DNA of 34,384 nt, taken from positions 1 to 34,384 of the forward strand of contig CAJUNB010000016.1 in the NCBI GenBank assembly GCA_910587635.1. The letters are read 5' to 3'. The DNA comes from an uncultured Lachnospiraceae bacterium. Its GTDB lineage: Bacteria > Bacillota > Clostridia > Lachnospirales > Lachnospiraceae. The notes under the pieces are model-generated. The model was not told where the DNA came from. It did not search any database and saw nothing but the letters and a program-made list of their open reading frames with translations. This document shows, piece after piece, positions 26,955 through 34,115 of this stretch (the stretch's first letter is position 1; every line of letters begins with the position of its first letter). The position numbers and the translations under genes are program-made.

Positions 26955-28637
26955 CTACTCGTCTATCCTGAGACTGATTCCCGCCCCCTCAGTGGCCGGC
27001 AATGCCATTTTGGCATAGAGCGTAAGGAGTCCACTCCGGGCACGACACGCTCTTGGCTTCCACACTTTCCGGCGCTTTGCCAGTTCCTCTTCCGATACAA
27101 GAAGCTCCAGTTTCCGATTATCGAGATCCAGATGAATCCTGTCTCCTTCTTCCACCAGGGCGATATTCCCTCCTACGGCGGCTTCCGGTGTCACCTGACA
27201 CACAAATGGTCCCTTTGCAAAACCGGATACCTTTCCATCTGTAATCACTGCGCATTTTTCATGCAAATCCAGCGCCACCAGATATCCCATCACCTTAAAA
27301 ACATCCGGGAGCCCGGGACCTCCTTTCGGGCCTTCATAGCGAAGGACAATCATATCTCCAGGATGAATCTTATGTTCCCGCAACGCCTCCAGGCACTCTT
27401 CCATTCCCTCAAAAACTCTGGCCGGTCCGGTTACATTGAACATTTCTCTGGAAACTACCGTAGGCCTCACGACAGCCGAATCCGCCAGATTCCCATGAAG
27501 GACATAGAGCCCCTCCCGGAATACCGGAGTCTCCAGAGGACGAATCACCTCCGGGAGAATAACTTCCGCATCATCTACATTCTCCCCTGCCGTTTTCCCG
27601 TTTACAGCAATACACTCTCTGTGTATCCGACTGCCCAGCCGCTTCATCACTGCCTGGATACCGCCGGCTTCCCCCAGATCTTCCAGGTGATACGGCCCGC
27701 TCGGTTTTACCGGCGTAATACAGGGCGTCTCCTTTCCCAGCTTTTCGATCAGCGGCAGATTGATTCGATCCAGCATATCCATCTCTTGCGCCAGAGCCAG
27801 TATATGTACGATCGCATTGGTGCCTCCTCCTATGGCATGCAGTACATGAATCCCATTTTCCATCGCCTCCGGCGTCATAATATCTCTCGCTTTAATATCC
27901 TGATCTACCAGTTCTACGATTCTTCTTCCCGCCCGCTTGGCAAGACGTATAAGAGAAGATGTACCCGCACATGTAGTAGCATTGCCCGGCAGCGCCATCC
28001 CCATCGCCTCCGTAATGCACTGCATCGTATTGGCCGTACCGAGCAGTGCACAACTGCCAGGCCCCGGGCAGAGACATTCTGTCATCTCCTGAACATTTTC
28101 ATAATCCACATTCTCCGGGTTTGTCTCACACCGCCAGGAAAACGGGTCCAAATCACTCATATCCACATTTCTCTGTTGAAACCTTCCACTCTGCATCGGA
28201 CCACCCACGACAATAATCGTAGGTAAATTGATTCTGGCTGCTGCCAGTAAATGAGCCGGTACATTTTTATCACAACCAGAAAGCAGCACAAGCCCGTCAA
28301 ATGCATGAAGCTGTGCACACGTTTCCACATCCATGGCCATAATATCCCGGGAAGGAGTATCATATCTATGCCCGTTTTCGCCCAGGCTGATGGGGCATCC
28401 GCCATACCCGCCGAACTCTATTGGGACTCCGCCTGCCTGCAAAATACCTGCCCGAACCGCCTCCGTCAGTTGTTTCAGATGCATATGTCCTGCAGAAGTC
28501 TCACTCCATGTATTCTGGATGCCGATTCTGACACGATGAATATCATCGTCATCATACCCAATGGCTTTGGAAAGCGCTCTCATTCTGGCCATCTCCGGCT
28601 TATGAAGTACATGTGTATAGTTATCAAGTTTTCCCAC
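26955..28637 (-). CDS. IlvD/Edd-family sugar-acid dehydratase
   Basis: A 560-residue dehydratase that removes water from a dihydroxy or sugar acid, giving a 2-keto-3-deoxy acid. Cluster-ligand candidates are Cys122 in SGCDKN and Cys196 in CPGPGSC. The first position, where [2Fe-2S] members have a cysteine, is glycine here (SAGHMHL, residues 48-54), as in E. coli IlvD with its oxygen-labile [4Fe-4S] cluster. Other family blocks are VRYEGPKGGPG-like LRYEGPKGGPGLPD and ITDGKVSGFAKG. No leucine/valine genes are nearby, while a KdgK-like kinase and KDPG aldolase are, so a sugar-acid substrate is more likely than dihydroxyisovalerate. The start is a GTG at 28637, preceded by GGAGGG with 6 bases spacing. 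First gene of the operon. Confidence 0.87.
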   Translation of the reverse strand: MGKLDNYTHVLHKPEMARMRALSKAIGYDDDDIHRVRIGIQNTWSETSAGHMHLKQLTEAVRAGILQAGGVPIEFGGYGGCPISLGENGHRYDTPSRDIMAMDVETCAQLHAFDGLVLLSGCDKNVPAHLLAAARINLPTIIVVGGPMQSGRFQQRNVDMSDLDPFSWRCETNPENVDYENVQEMTECLCPGPGSCALLGTANTMQCITEAMGMALPGNATTCAGTSSLIRLAKRAGRRIVELVDQDIKARDIMTPEAMENGIHVLHAIGGGTNAIVHILALAQEMDMLDRINLPLIEKLGKETPCITPVKPSGPYHLEDLGEAGGIQAVMKRLGSRIHRECIAVNGKTAGENVDDAEVILPEVIRPLETPVFREGLYVLHGNLADSAVVRPTVVSREMFNVTGPARVFEGMEECLEALREHKIHPGDMIVLRYEGPKGGPGLPDVFKVMGYLVALDLHEKCAVITDGKVSGFAKGPFVCQVTPEAAVGGNIALVEEGDRIHLDLDNRKLELLVSEEELAKRRKVWKPRACRARSGLLTLYAKMALPATEGAGISLRIDE

Positions 28638-28683
28638 TTTCTTCCCTCCGTTTTTACGATTTACTTTTCTATATTGTTCTATT

Positions 28684-28700
28684 GTTCATATATATTGAAC
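28684..28700. promoter_or_regulatory. Operator-like palindrome in dehydratase operon leader
   Basis: GTTCATATATATTGAAC has perfect 5-bp arms (GTTCA/TGAAC). It lies downstream of the minus-strand promoter, where a bound repressor could block transcription. It matches the site at 28941-28957 at 11 of 17 positions, which suggests one regulator, most simply the IclR protein, binds both. Direct repeats of ATTGTTC precede it (28673 and 28681). Confidence 0.5.
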
Positions 28701-28722
28701 TATATTTATTATTTATAACCAA

Positions 28723-28750
28723 TTTACAATATGCATACATTTTTTGTCAA
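28723..28750 (-). promoter_or_regulatory. Promoter of the acid-sugar operon
   Basis: Minus-strand TTGACA (28745-28750) is a perfect -35 box. A 16-base spacer leads to TGTAAA (28723-28728), a moderate -10 box. The start codon at 28637 lies about 80 bases past the expected start of transcription. Confidence 0.5.
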
Positions 28751-28911
28751 TCGTGATATTCCCCAAAATATAACCCTGCATTTTGTCTGTTTTCACGATT
28801 TCTCACTTCAATTCCTAAATATCTCCTAAAAATATACTGATATTCGTTTATTTATTGTGTTCTACCCTCTTTTTTATTTAGTAAATTCTCTTTTAATAAT
28901 ATACTTTTAAC

Positions 28912-28939
28912 TTGAAATTATTTCATAATATTGTATAAT
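28912..28939 (+). promoter_or_regulatory. Promoter of the IclR gene with overlapping palindrome
   Basis: TTGAAA (28912-28917), a 16-base spacer and a perfect TATAAT (28934-28939). The perfect palindrome TGAAATTATTTCA (28913-28925) covers the -35 box and could be a regulator site. Confidence 0.65.
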
Positions 28940-28940
28940 A

Positions 28941-28957
28941 GTTCCATAATGTTGAAT
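28941..28957. promoter_or_regulatory. Operator-like site at the IclR transcription start
   Basis: GTTCCATAATGTTGAAT lies directly after the TATAAT box and resembles the palindrome at 28684-28700 (GTTC, eight or so bases, TTGAA). This position fits autorepression by the IclR protein. Confidence 0.4.
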
Positions 28958-29007
28958 GGTATTGATATTCTCAATTAATATTTCTAAGAAAGGACAATCT
29001 TTATAAA

Positions 29008-29826
29008 ATGCAAAAACAGGTAGACAAGGCAGTCAGTTCCACAAAAATCGCCTCCGTTATCAAAGCAATTAAAATATTGGAATTATTCGGCCCTTCCAAC
29101 CGCGAACTCTCTCTCTCTCAGATCAGCAGTCAGTTACATTTGCCCAAAAGTACACTTCTAAATTTTATGCGCACACTGGAATCGGAAGGTTATCTGAGCC
29201 GTAACCCGATCAGTCAGAACTATTGCCTCGGCATCAAACTGATGAAATTGGGATACAATATGCGATCCAATCTTTCTATCACCCACTATGCCATTCCCTG
29301 CATGGAAGATCTGTGCGAACAGACCAAGGCAAATATCTATCTGACAACCCATGTGGATGGTGCAGTTCTCTATCTGGAAGGAATCTACAGCAACCGACGG
29401 ACTACCAAGTATTCCATTGCCGGAAAAACATTACCCATGCATGTCACCGCCAGCGGCAAAGCAATGCTGTCTTATCTGCCTACGGATCAGGTACAGGAAA
29501 TCATAAGGCAGCATCCCCTCACCGCCAGCACCCAAAACAGTATCACTGACAGAGAAACTCTACTGAGGGAAATCGAAATCGTCCGCCAGAGAGGTTATGC
29601 CATCGATAATGAGGAAGAAACTTTGGGGCTGCGCTGTATCAGTATGGCAATCCGCGATCCTACAGGGTATCCTGTAGGCGCCCTGAGTATTTCAGGCTCC
29701 GTCATTCACATGACGGAAGATCGATATGATACGTTTATTGCCCTGCTAACAGAAGCCTGCGCTTCGTTATCATCCTACACCACCATGTTTCCCTATTGTC
29801 CGGTAATATTTTCCAGCTCCCAATAG
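29008..29826 (+). CDS. IclR-family transcriptional regulator
   Basis: A 272-residue DNA-binding regulator. The winged helix-turn-helix spans about residues 12-75 (LSLSQISSQLHLPKSTLLNF in its centre). The ligand-binding domain follows, with SIAGKTLPMHVTASGKAML and GYAIDNEEETLGLRCISM, hallmarks of IclR proteins such as KdgR. It probably binds a 2-keto-3-deoxy acid or related metabolite and controls the divergent acid-sugar operon. The ATG at 29008 has AAAGGA about 13 bases upstream, a long spacing that may keep expression low. Its own promoter carries two possible operators. Confidence 0.9.
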   Translation: MQKQVDKAVSSTKIASVIKAIKILELFGPSNRELSLSQISSQLHLPKSTLLNFMRTLESEGYLSRNPISQNYCLGIKLMKLGYNMRSNLSITHYAIPCMEDLCEQTKANIYLTTHVDGAVLYLEGIYSNRRTTKYSIAGKTLPMHVTASGKAMLSYLPTDQVQEIIRQHPLTASTQNSITDRETLLREIEIVRQRGYAIDNEEETLGLRCISMAIRDPTGYPVGALSISGSVIHMTEDRYDTFIALLTEACASLSSYTTMFPYCPVIFSSSQ

Positions 29827-29858
29827 AAGATAAAAAAATCACGCCACCATAATTCATC

Positions 29859-29875
29859 GCGCACGAACTGTGCGC
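29859..29875 (+). repeat. Short GC hairpin after the IclR gene
   Basis: GCGCAC (29859-29864) pairs with GTGCGC (29870-29875) around GAACT. Only TTTCG follows, so it is not a convincing terminator on its own. It may protect the 3' end. Confidence 0.4.
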
Positions 29876-29934
29876 TTTCGCGCAACATTCTTCTATAGTA
29901 AATGCGGAGTAATTTCCTATAAAAGAACCAACAA

Positions 29935-29972
29935 GGCTGTAAATCTGCATACCAGATTTACAGCCCCTTTAT
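29935..29972. terminator. Bidirectional terminator between IclR and collagen-like genes
   Basis: A perfect 13-bp stem (GGCTGTAAATCTG with CAGATTTACAGCC) closes a 5-base loop. Short T-rich tails exist on both sides (CCTTTATCTT on plus, TTGTTGGTTCTTTT on minus). The two genes converge here, so it likely ends both transcripts. Confidence 0.7.
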
Positions 29973-30005
29973 CTTATATAAACTATTGATTTTTAACTTT
30001 CAGTA

Positions 30006-31553
30006 TCAGAACAAGATGATACCGGCACTTACATATCCTGTGATCGTATTGATCGGACTCAATCCACTTGCCGTTGCCGATAATACCACCATCAATCTCG
30101 AGCCCTGATTTACCAGCACAGTGGTGTTCTTACTTGCGCCTTTCAACACTGTTCCAATGGATACGACGCCGGATAGGGATGGCGTCAGGCTGACCAATGT
30201 ACTCTCAACGGGTGAAAATACATTACTCGTCCCCTCGGCCTTATAAACCTGTGCATTTATTGTGACAGTGGATCCCGTCAGAGAAAGTGCAGTGGTAGTG
30301 CTGAAGGATACACTAAACGCACTGATAGCGATTGTGCGAGGAATATCGAATGCAAAACAAGCGAGACTTCCGTTGGCATTCGTAAGGTCAATCGTTGACT
30401 TTAATGCAGTAAATCCCTGAGCACTGCTGCCAAAGCCTATAAAAGCCGGAATACCTGCAAGACCTCCGGCGATTGTCGTCAAGGAAACTGGATTCCCTGA
30501 TGCAAACGGAAGGAAAGCTCCCTTGGCTGCGGCACCAGTCGGACCTGCCGGACCCGTCGCTCCTCTCAAACCAGTAGGTCCGGTTGCTCCTGCCGGGCCT
30601 GTTGCTCCTGCCGGACCGGTTGCTCCGTCTGCTCCCGTCGCTCCTGTCGCTCCCGTTGCTCCTGCCGGACCGGTTGCTCCGTCTGCCCCCGTCGCTCCTG
30701 TCGGGCCTGTTGCTCCCGTTGCTCCTGCCGGGCCTGTTGCTCCCGTTGCTCCTGCTGGGCCTGTTGCTCCGTCTGCTCCCGTCGCTCCTGTCGGACCGGT
30801 TGCTCCGTCTGCCCCCGTTGCTCCTGTCGCTCCCGTTGCTCCGTCTGCCCCTGTTGCTCCGTCTGCTCCCGTTGCTCCTGTCGCTCCCGTTGCTCCTGCC
30901 GGACCGGTTGCTCCATCTGCCCCTGTTGCTCCTGTCGCTCCCGTTGCTCCTGCCGGGCCTTCATCACCCTGACATCCTTTCGGTCCCTCGGCTCCAACAG
31001 GGCCAGCTTCTCCCTGAATACCCTGGGCTCCGGTCACACCCTGAGGACCCATGGGACCCGTCGGACCTGTAGGGCCTGTAGGGCCAGGAATCCCCCTTGG
31101 CCCCTGAGGACCTGCATCTCCCTGGGGGCCTGCCGGACCCACAGGACCCGCCGGACCTGCCGGACCTTGTGGACCGACGTCTCCCTTAGGACCCTCACAG
31201 CCCGGATCACCTTTGGGGCCCACATCCCCGCGAACACCCTGGATACCCTGAATGCCCTGCGGGCCCGCATAACCTCTTGGTCCATCGCAGCCTCGCGGGC
31301 CTGTATTTCCGGTAGGACCTACCGGACCTGTATTTCCCCTAGGGCCTCTTGCGCCTGTAGCACCGGGAATCCCCTGAGGGCCAATAGGGCCAGGTTCTCC
31401 TCTGTCGCCTTTTGGGCCGGGACATCCCATATCCCCTTTGATACCCTGAGGACCTACCGGACCCTGGTCCCCCTTAGGACCCGCAGGCCCGCGGGCACAA
31501 CAAGAGGGGTAGCATTGATTCTGATGACAGTTACATGAATTATTTTGATCCAT
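30006..31553 (-). CDS. Collagen-like protein with BclB-type C-terminal domain
   Basis: A 515-residue protein, likely on the spore surface (exosporium). A short Cys-rich head (CNCHQNQCYPSCC) covers residues 1-20 without a signal peptide. About 320 residues of Gly-X-Y triplets follow, first Pro/charged-rich and then strongly biased to Gly-Ala-Thr. Threonines in such repeats are usual glycosylation sites. The last ~170 residues begin FLPFASGNPVSLTTIAGGLAG and continue as a beta-rich domain closely resembling the C-terminus of the exosporium protein BclB. The ATG at 31553 follows AAGGAG with 8-9 bases spacing; a GTG at 31562 is less likely. A glycosyltransferase gene precedes it. Confidence 0.87.
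   Translation of the reverse strand: MDQNNSCNCHQNQCYPSCCARGPAGPKGDQGPVGPQGIKGDMGCPGPKGDRGEPGPIGPQGIPGATGARGPRGNTGPVGPTGNTGPRGCDGPRGYAGPQGIQGIQGVRGDVGPKGDPGCEGPKGDVGPQGPAGPAGPVGPAGPQGDAGPQGPRGIPGPTGPTGPTGPMGPQGVTGAQGIQGEAGPVGAEGPKGCQGDEGPAGATGATGATGADGATGPAGATGATGATGADGATGADGATGATGATGADGATGPTGATGADGATGPAGATGATGPAGATGATGPTGATGADGATGPAGATGATGATGADGATGPAGATGPAGATGPTGLRGATGPAGPTGAAAKGAFLPFASGNPVSLTTIAGGLAGIPAFIGFGSSAQGFTALKSTIDLTNANGSLACFAFDIPRTIAISAFSVSFSTTTALSLTGSTVTINAQVYKAEGTSNVFSPVESTLVSLTPSLSGVVSIGTVLKGASKNTTVLVNQGSRLMVVLSATASGLSPINTITGYVSAGIILF
30584..30970 (-). repeat. Tandem 9-bp-based repeats coding Gly-Ala-Thr triplets
   Basis: Nine-base units of the type GGAGCAACN, with GCA-GAC and CCG-GCA variants, recur many times, and longer 36-45-bp blocks repeat almost exactly. 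The reading frame is kept, so unit number could change by slippage or recombination without breaking the protein. The same repetition creates long spurious frames on the other strand. Confidence 0.8.
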
Positions 31554-31608
31554 CCAAAACACTCCTTCCTTATTGAAAAAAGAACTTATTAATTGTCTTT
31601 TCTACGGA

Positions 31609-31617
31609 TATTTTATG
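31609..31617 (-). promoter_or_regulatory. Possible sporulation-sigma -10 element for the collagen-like gene
   Basis: CATAAAATA on the minus strand fits the CATAnnnTA pattern of mother-cell sigma factor K. It lies 56 bases before the ATG at 31553. A clear -35 partner was not found, so this is tentative. Confidence 0.25.
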
Positions 31618-31676
31618 CACTGCCAAAAATTTTGCCACACTTTGTCGAAACCGGTCGTAAAAATCTTTTCAGGAAT

Positions 31677-32744
31677 TTATAGTCCATCGAAATACTGTTT
31701 ATTATAAAGATATGCCTGAGAATAAGGCTTACAGGCTCCGGCCCGCTCGTTGTATTCTATTGCCTTCTGCCGGTCTCCCAATCTGTCATAACATACGCAC
31801 AACTGCAGAAGAGGAACATAATCATGGCAGTCCGGTTGAACAAACCCGCCAGAATGCTCTCTTTTCGGCAAATCCAGTGCCACTTTATACCAAAAGATAG
31901 CGTTATCGTAGTTCCTGTGTTCCAGGAAATGCTTCCCAATCTCACAACACAGCTCAGCCCTTGGCAAATCGAAACTCATACTACGCAAAAGCATAAATAA
32001 CGCGTCCTGCTCCTGTCCCAGATGATAATAGCAGCTGGCACAGACAGAACATGCCTCTATCTTATTTTCAATCCAGCCTTCCTCTGCAAGAAGGAACTGC
32101 TTGAACACCGATACAGCTTCTTCATATTGTTTGTGATAATACAGCTCCCTTCCATAATAATATTGCTGCCGCGGTTCCAAAGATTTTCCCTCCGCAATCA
32201 TCTTGCGATATATCCTCAGATTTCGGTCAGGATCCCCGGTCCCTTCTTTTCTGTGGCTAATCCCGATGTCGGTATATATCATCTTGCCTTTAGGCGGAAT
32301 CACCTCATGGACAGCGCCCACCCAGCAGTGTCCGGCCATATTCCTGATCCATCTTTCCCGGTAATAGGAAAAGGATGGCCGACCGGCTTCATCAAAGGCA
32401 GTATTGTATTTCATCATTACCATATCGGTATCCGGCGGTAAAGTCTGCTTCAACTGCAGGAACCCGTCCCGTTCCGTCTCTTCCAGGATGTCATCGGCAT
32501 CCATCCACATGCAGTAGTCCATGGACGCTTTGGAAAAAGAATAGTTCCTGGCATCCGAAAAATCATCTCTCCATGGGTATGAATAGACATTAGGTGTATA
32601 CTGGGACGCTATCTCTACTGTCCTGTCATCCGAACCGGTATCTATGATTATTATTTCTTCCACCAGCTCTGCCACACTGTCCAGGCAGCGTGCAATGTGC
32701 TTCTCCTCATTTTTGACGATCATACAAAGACTTATTGTCGGCAT
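31677..32744 (-). CDS. Family-2 glycosyltransferase with TPR-like C-terminus
   Basis: A 355-residue cytoplasmic glycosyltransferase. The GT-A start ISLCMIVKNEEKHIARCL (residues 4-21), IIIDTGSDDRT (32-42) and the metal-binding MDADD (81-85) define family 2. From about residue 190 the protein has helical repeats (YYYGRELYYHKQYEEAV, then similar units) of TPR type, a layout known in glycosyltransferases that act on protein acceptors. It lies between two collagen-like genes, so their threonine-rich repeats are the likely acceptors. That link is inferred from position. The ATG at 32744 follows AGGAGGAGAAG. It starts 25 bases after the stop of the second collagen-like gene and is probably in its operon. 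Confidence 0.88.
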   Translation of the reverse strand: MPTISLCMIVKNEEKHIARCLDSVAELVEEIIIIDTGSDDRTVEIASQYTPNVYSYPWRDDFSDARNYSFSKASMDYCMWMDADDILEETERDGFLQLKQTLPPDTDMVMMKYNTAFDEAGRPSFSYYRERWIRNMAGHCWVGAVHEVIPPKGKMIYTDIGISHRKEGTGDPDRNLRIYRKMIAEGKSLEPRQQYYYGRELYYHKQYEEAVSVFKQFLLAEEGWIENKIEACSVCASCYYHLGQEQDALFMLLRSMSFDLPRAELCCEIGKHFLEHRNYDNAIFWYKVALDLPKREHSGGFVQPDCHDYVPLLQLCVCYDRLGDRQKAIEYNERAGACKPYSQAYLYNKQYFDGL

Positions 32745-32769
32745 ACTCTTCTCCTCCTTTTTGAGCCTA

Positions 32770-33603
32770 TTATCTGCACAATTTCTCTATACTCAGATAC
32801 ATGTTAATTTTGGATACACCTGCTGAAGAGCGCCATTCGAAAAACAGTCTGGATACTGACGGTATCTCAATAATAAAATATCTTGACAGCACGGCAATCT
32901 CCTTCTTCTTTGTCGTTTTTGCCCATGCGGAATACACAGGTTGCCTGCAATCATTGAATACGGGCGTAAGCCTGATGGAGCCATGCTTTTTCATCACTAT
33001 GGATACATAATAATGGATAGCATAGTAGCCCGGAGCCAGCTCGACTGAGCTGCCATTGCAAAGAGATATGTTCCCTGTTATATCGGGTATCTCCGTCTTA
33101 AGCAGAAGGTCGGCGTTCTCCGGTACAATTAATTCTTTACCCGTAAACGAAGCAAATATGCTACTTTGGGGATAGCCGGGAGGTCCTGCCGGTCCACGGG
33201 CACCCGGATCCCCTCTGGGACCCTGGGGACCGGTAGCTCCCTGAGGGCCCTGGGGACCGGTGACTCCCTGGGGGCCGGTTTCCCCGCGTTCACCGGGACA
33301 GCCCGGCGGACCCGGCTCTCCCCTGGGGCCCTGGGGACCAGTCTCCCCGCGTTCATAACAAATGCCGGGCATCCCCGGCATTTCCACTGATTCCATCGTC
33401 CCAGCTTCGCAGAAACAGGAAGGAGCACATTTCCCTGTTTTCACATTCCCTGAATGTCGGCAACAATTTGATATGGCGACATTCATCCCATAGCTGATAT
33501 CTGGAGACGGCTGGTCTGTACTCTGATTCTGCTTCCTGCAAAATACCCCTTTCTCAAACATATTTGGCGAATTGAACGCCCGGTTTTTATCATAGTCATG
33601 CAA
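32770..33603 (-). CDS. Short collagen-like protein with beta-rich C-terminal domain
   Basis: About 277 residues. A Cys-rich N-terminal region (CCRHSG and CAPSCFC around residues 45-66) has no signal peptide. Around 20 Gly-X-Y triplets (about 86-144) follow. A C-terminal domain of about 130 residues contains ELIVPENADLLLKTE and ELAPGYYAIHYYVSI, resembling the C1q/TNF-like beta domains of exosporium filaments. The TTG at 33603 is taken as start because GAGGTG lies 7 bases before it. The in-frame ATG at 33618 lacks any site, so the start is uncertain. It leads an apparent operon with the glycosyltransferase. Confidence 0.75.
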   Translation of the reverse strand: MHDYDKNRAFNSPNMFEKGVFCRKQNQSTDQPSPDISYGMNVAISNCCRHSGNVKTGKCAPSCFCEAGTMESVEMPGMPGICYERGETGPQGPRGEPGPPGCPGERGETGPQGVTGPQGPQGATGPQGPRGDPGARGPAGPPGYPQSSIFASFTGKELIVPENADLLLKTEIPDITGNISLCNGSSVELAPGYYAIHYYVSIVMKKHGSIRLTPVFNDCRQPVYSAWAKTTKKKEIAVLSRYFIIEIPSVSRLFFEWRSSAGVSKINMYLSIEKLCR

Positions 33604-33640
33604 TTGAAAACACCTCATTCATATTTGATAGTAAACCACG

Positions 33641-33660
33641 ATACCCTCAGTGAACAAGGG
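33641..33660 (-). repeat. Copy C of the 20-bp motif CCCTTGTTCACTGAGGGTAT
   Basis: On the minus strand it is identical to copy B at 4422-4441. It lies in the probable leader of the short collagen-like gene, about 40 bases before its start. Its role is unknown. Confidence 0.55.
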
Positions 33661-33766
33661 AACATGTGATATAAACATTATATGCATGGGAATTAAATGT
33701 GTTTTTCTTATCTTCTCTTGACAAGGGGAAACAGAAACTAATAACATAATGGGCTGTCAACCTTAC

Positions 33767-33806
33767 GCAAAACACTGCTTTCGCTAAAAACGAAGCGGTG
33801 TTTTTG
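33767..33806 (+). terminator. Candidate terminator at the mobile element edge
   Basis: AACACTGCTTTCG pairs with CGAAGCGGTGTT (one bulge, one G-U pair) around CTAAAAA and is followed by TTTTTG on the plus strand. It lies at the transition from AT-rich to GC-rich DNA and may insulate the element from chromosomal transcription. Confidence 0.6.
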
Positions 33807-33829
33807 TATGCGTTCTGGACACCGTGACC

Positions 33830-34110
33830 AGAAGCGCTCCCGCCCGTTTTCTCCGTTCCGTCCACGGAGGCTCTGGAGGATATATCCCCCAGAGCCGCCC
33901 CCTTTCCCTGGATAGGGAAAGGGCGGGGGGATAGGGTCGAACCGCTTTCCTTTCAAACCGCTGTCTTTCCACGGCTGATGTGTTGAAAATTAGCAGTTTC
34001 AAAGCCTTGCCCCGCAAGGATTTCCAGCTCCGGTTCTGTGGGGGCTGGTATAGTATCATTCCCCAGGCCCGATTTACCAAAATACTGTCAACATCTGAAT
34101 TTATAGGAGG
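33830..34110. other. Possible transfer origin region (oriT) upstream of mobC
   Basis: GC-rich DNA with inverted repeats: CTCCGT/ACGGAG around 33851-33869, a perfect 10-bp stem CCCTTTCCCT/AGGGAAAGGG (33900-33923, loop GGAT) and CTTGC/GCAAG near 34010. Palindrome-rich DNA just before a relaxosome gene is where transfer origins usually lie. No nick site was recognised, so this is inference from position and structure. Confidence 0.35.
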
Positions 34111-34115
34111 TATCT

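Larger units (their letters stand above)
28638..29007. other. Divergent control region between dehydratase operon and IclR gene
   Basis: A very AT-rich 370-bp region with no gene. It carries a minus-strand promoter and a plus-strand promoter, two related 17-bp operator-like sites (28684-28700 and 28941-28957) and a 13-bp perfect palindrome over the plus-strand -35 box (28913-28925). Confidence 0.7.
33619..34115. other. Intergenic region joining chromosome to a mobile element edge
   Basis: The left part (to about 33740) is AT-rich and holds the upstream region of the short collagen-like gene, including a minus-strand TATAAT (near 33680) and copy C of the 20-bp motif. From about 33800 composition becomes GC-rich with several hairpins and leads into the mobilization gene. 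No convincing gene was seen; a frame on the minus strand (33784-34080) starts at a TTG without a site. Confidence 0.55.

Noticed and set aside
26952..28226. Long plus-strand frame (424 codons) opposite the dehydratase gene
   Set aside because: It has no ribosome binding site, a low-complexity His/Arg/Pro/Ser composition and lies entirely antisense to a well-supported gene.
26955..28637. Apparent loss of an iron-sulfur cysteine in the dehydratase (SAGHMHL)
   Set aside because: E. coli-type IlvD with a [4Fe-4S] cluster has the same glycine at this position, so it indicates cluster type rather than a defect.
30584..30970. Regular short repeats that could suggest a CRISPR array
   Set aside because: The repeats are contiguous 9-bp coding units without unique spacers and keep the collagen-like frame.
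30523..31072. Overlapping plus- and minus-strand frames in the collagen-like repeat region, rich in Pro-Val-Ala, Leu-Pro or Gln-Glu-Arg
   Set aside because: They are produced by the tandem repeats of the Gly-Ala-Thr coding sequence read in other frames.
33784..34080. Minus-strand frame of 98 codons near the right end
   Set aside because: It starts at TTG without a ribosome binding site and covers the palindromes that better fit a transfer-origin region.
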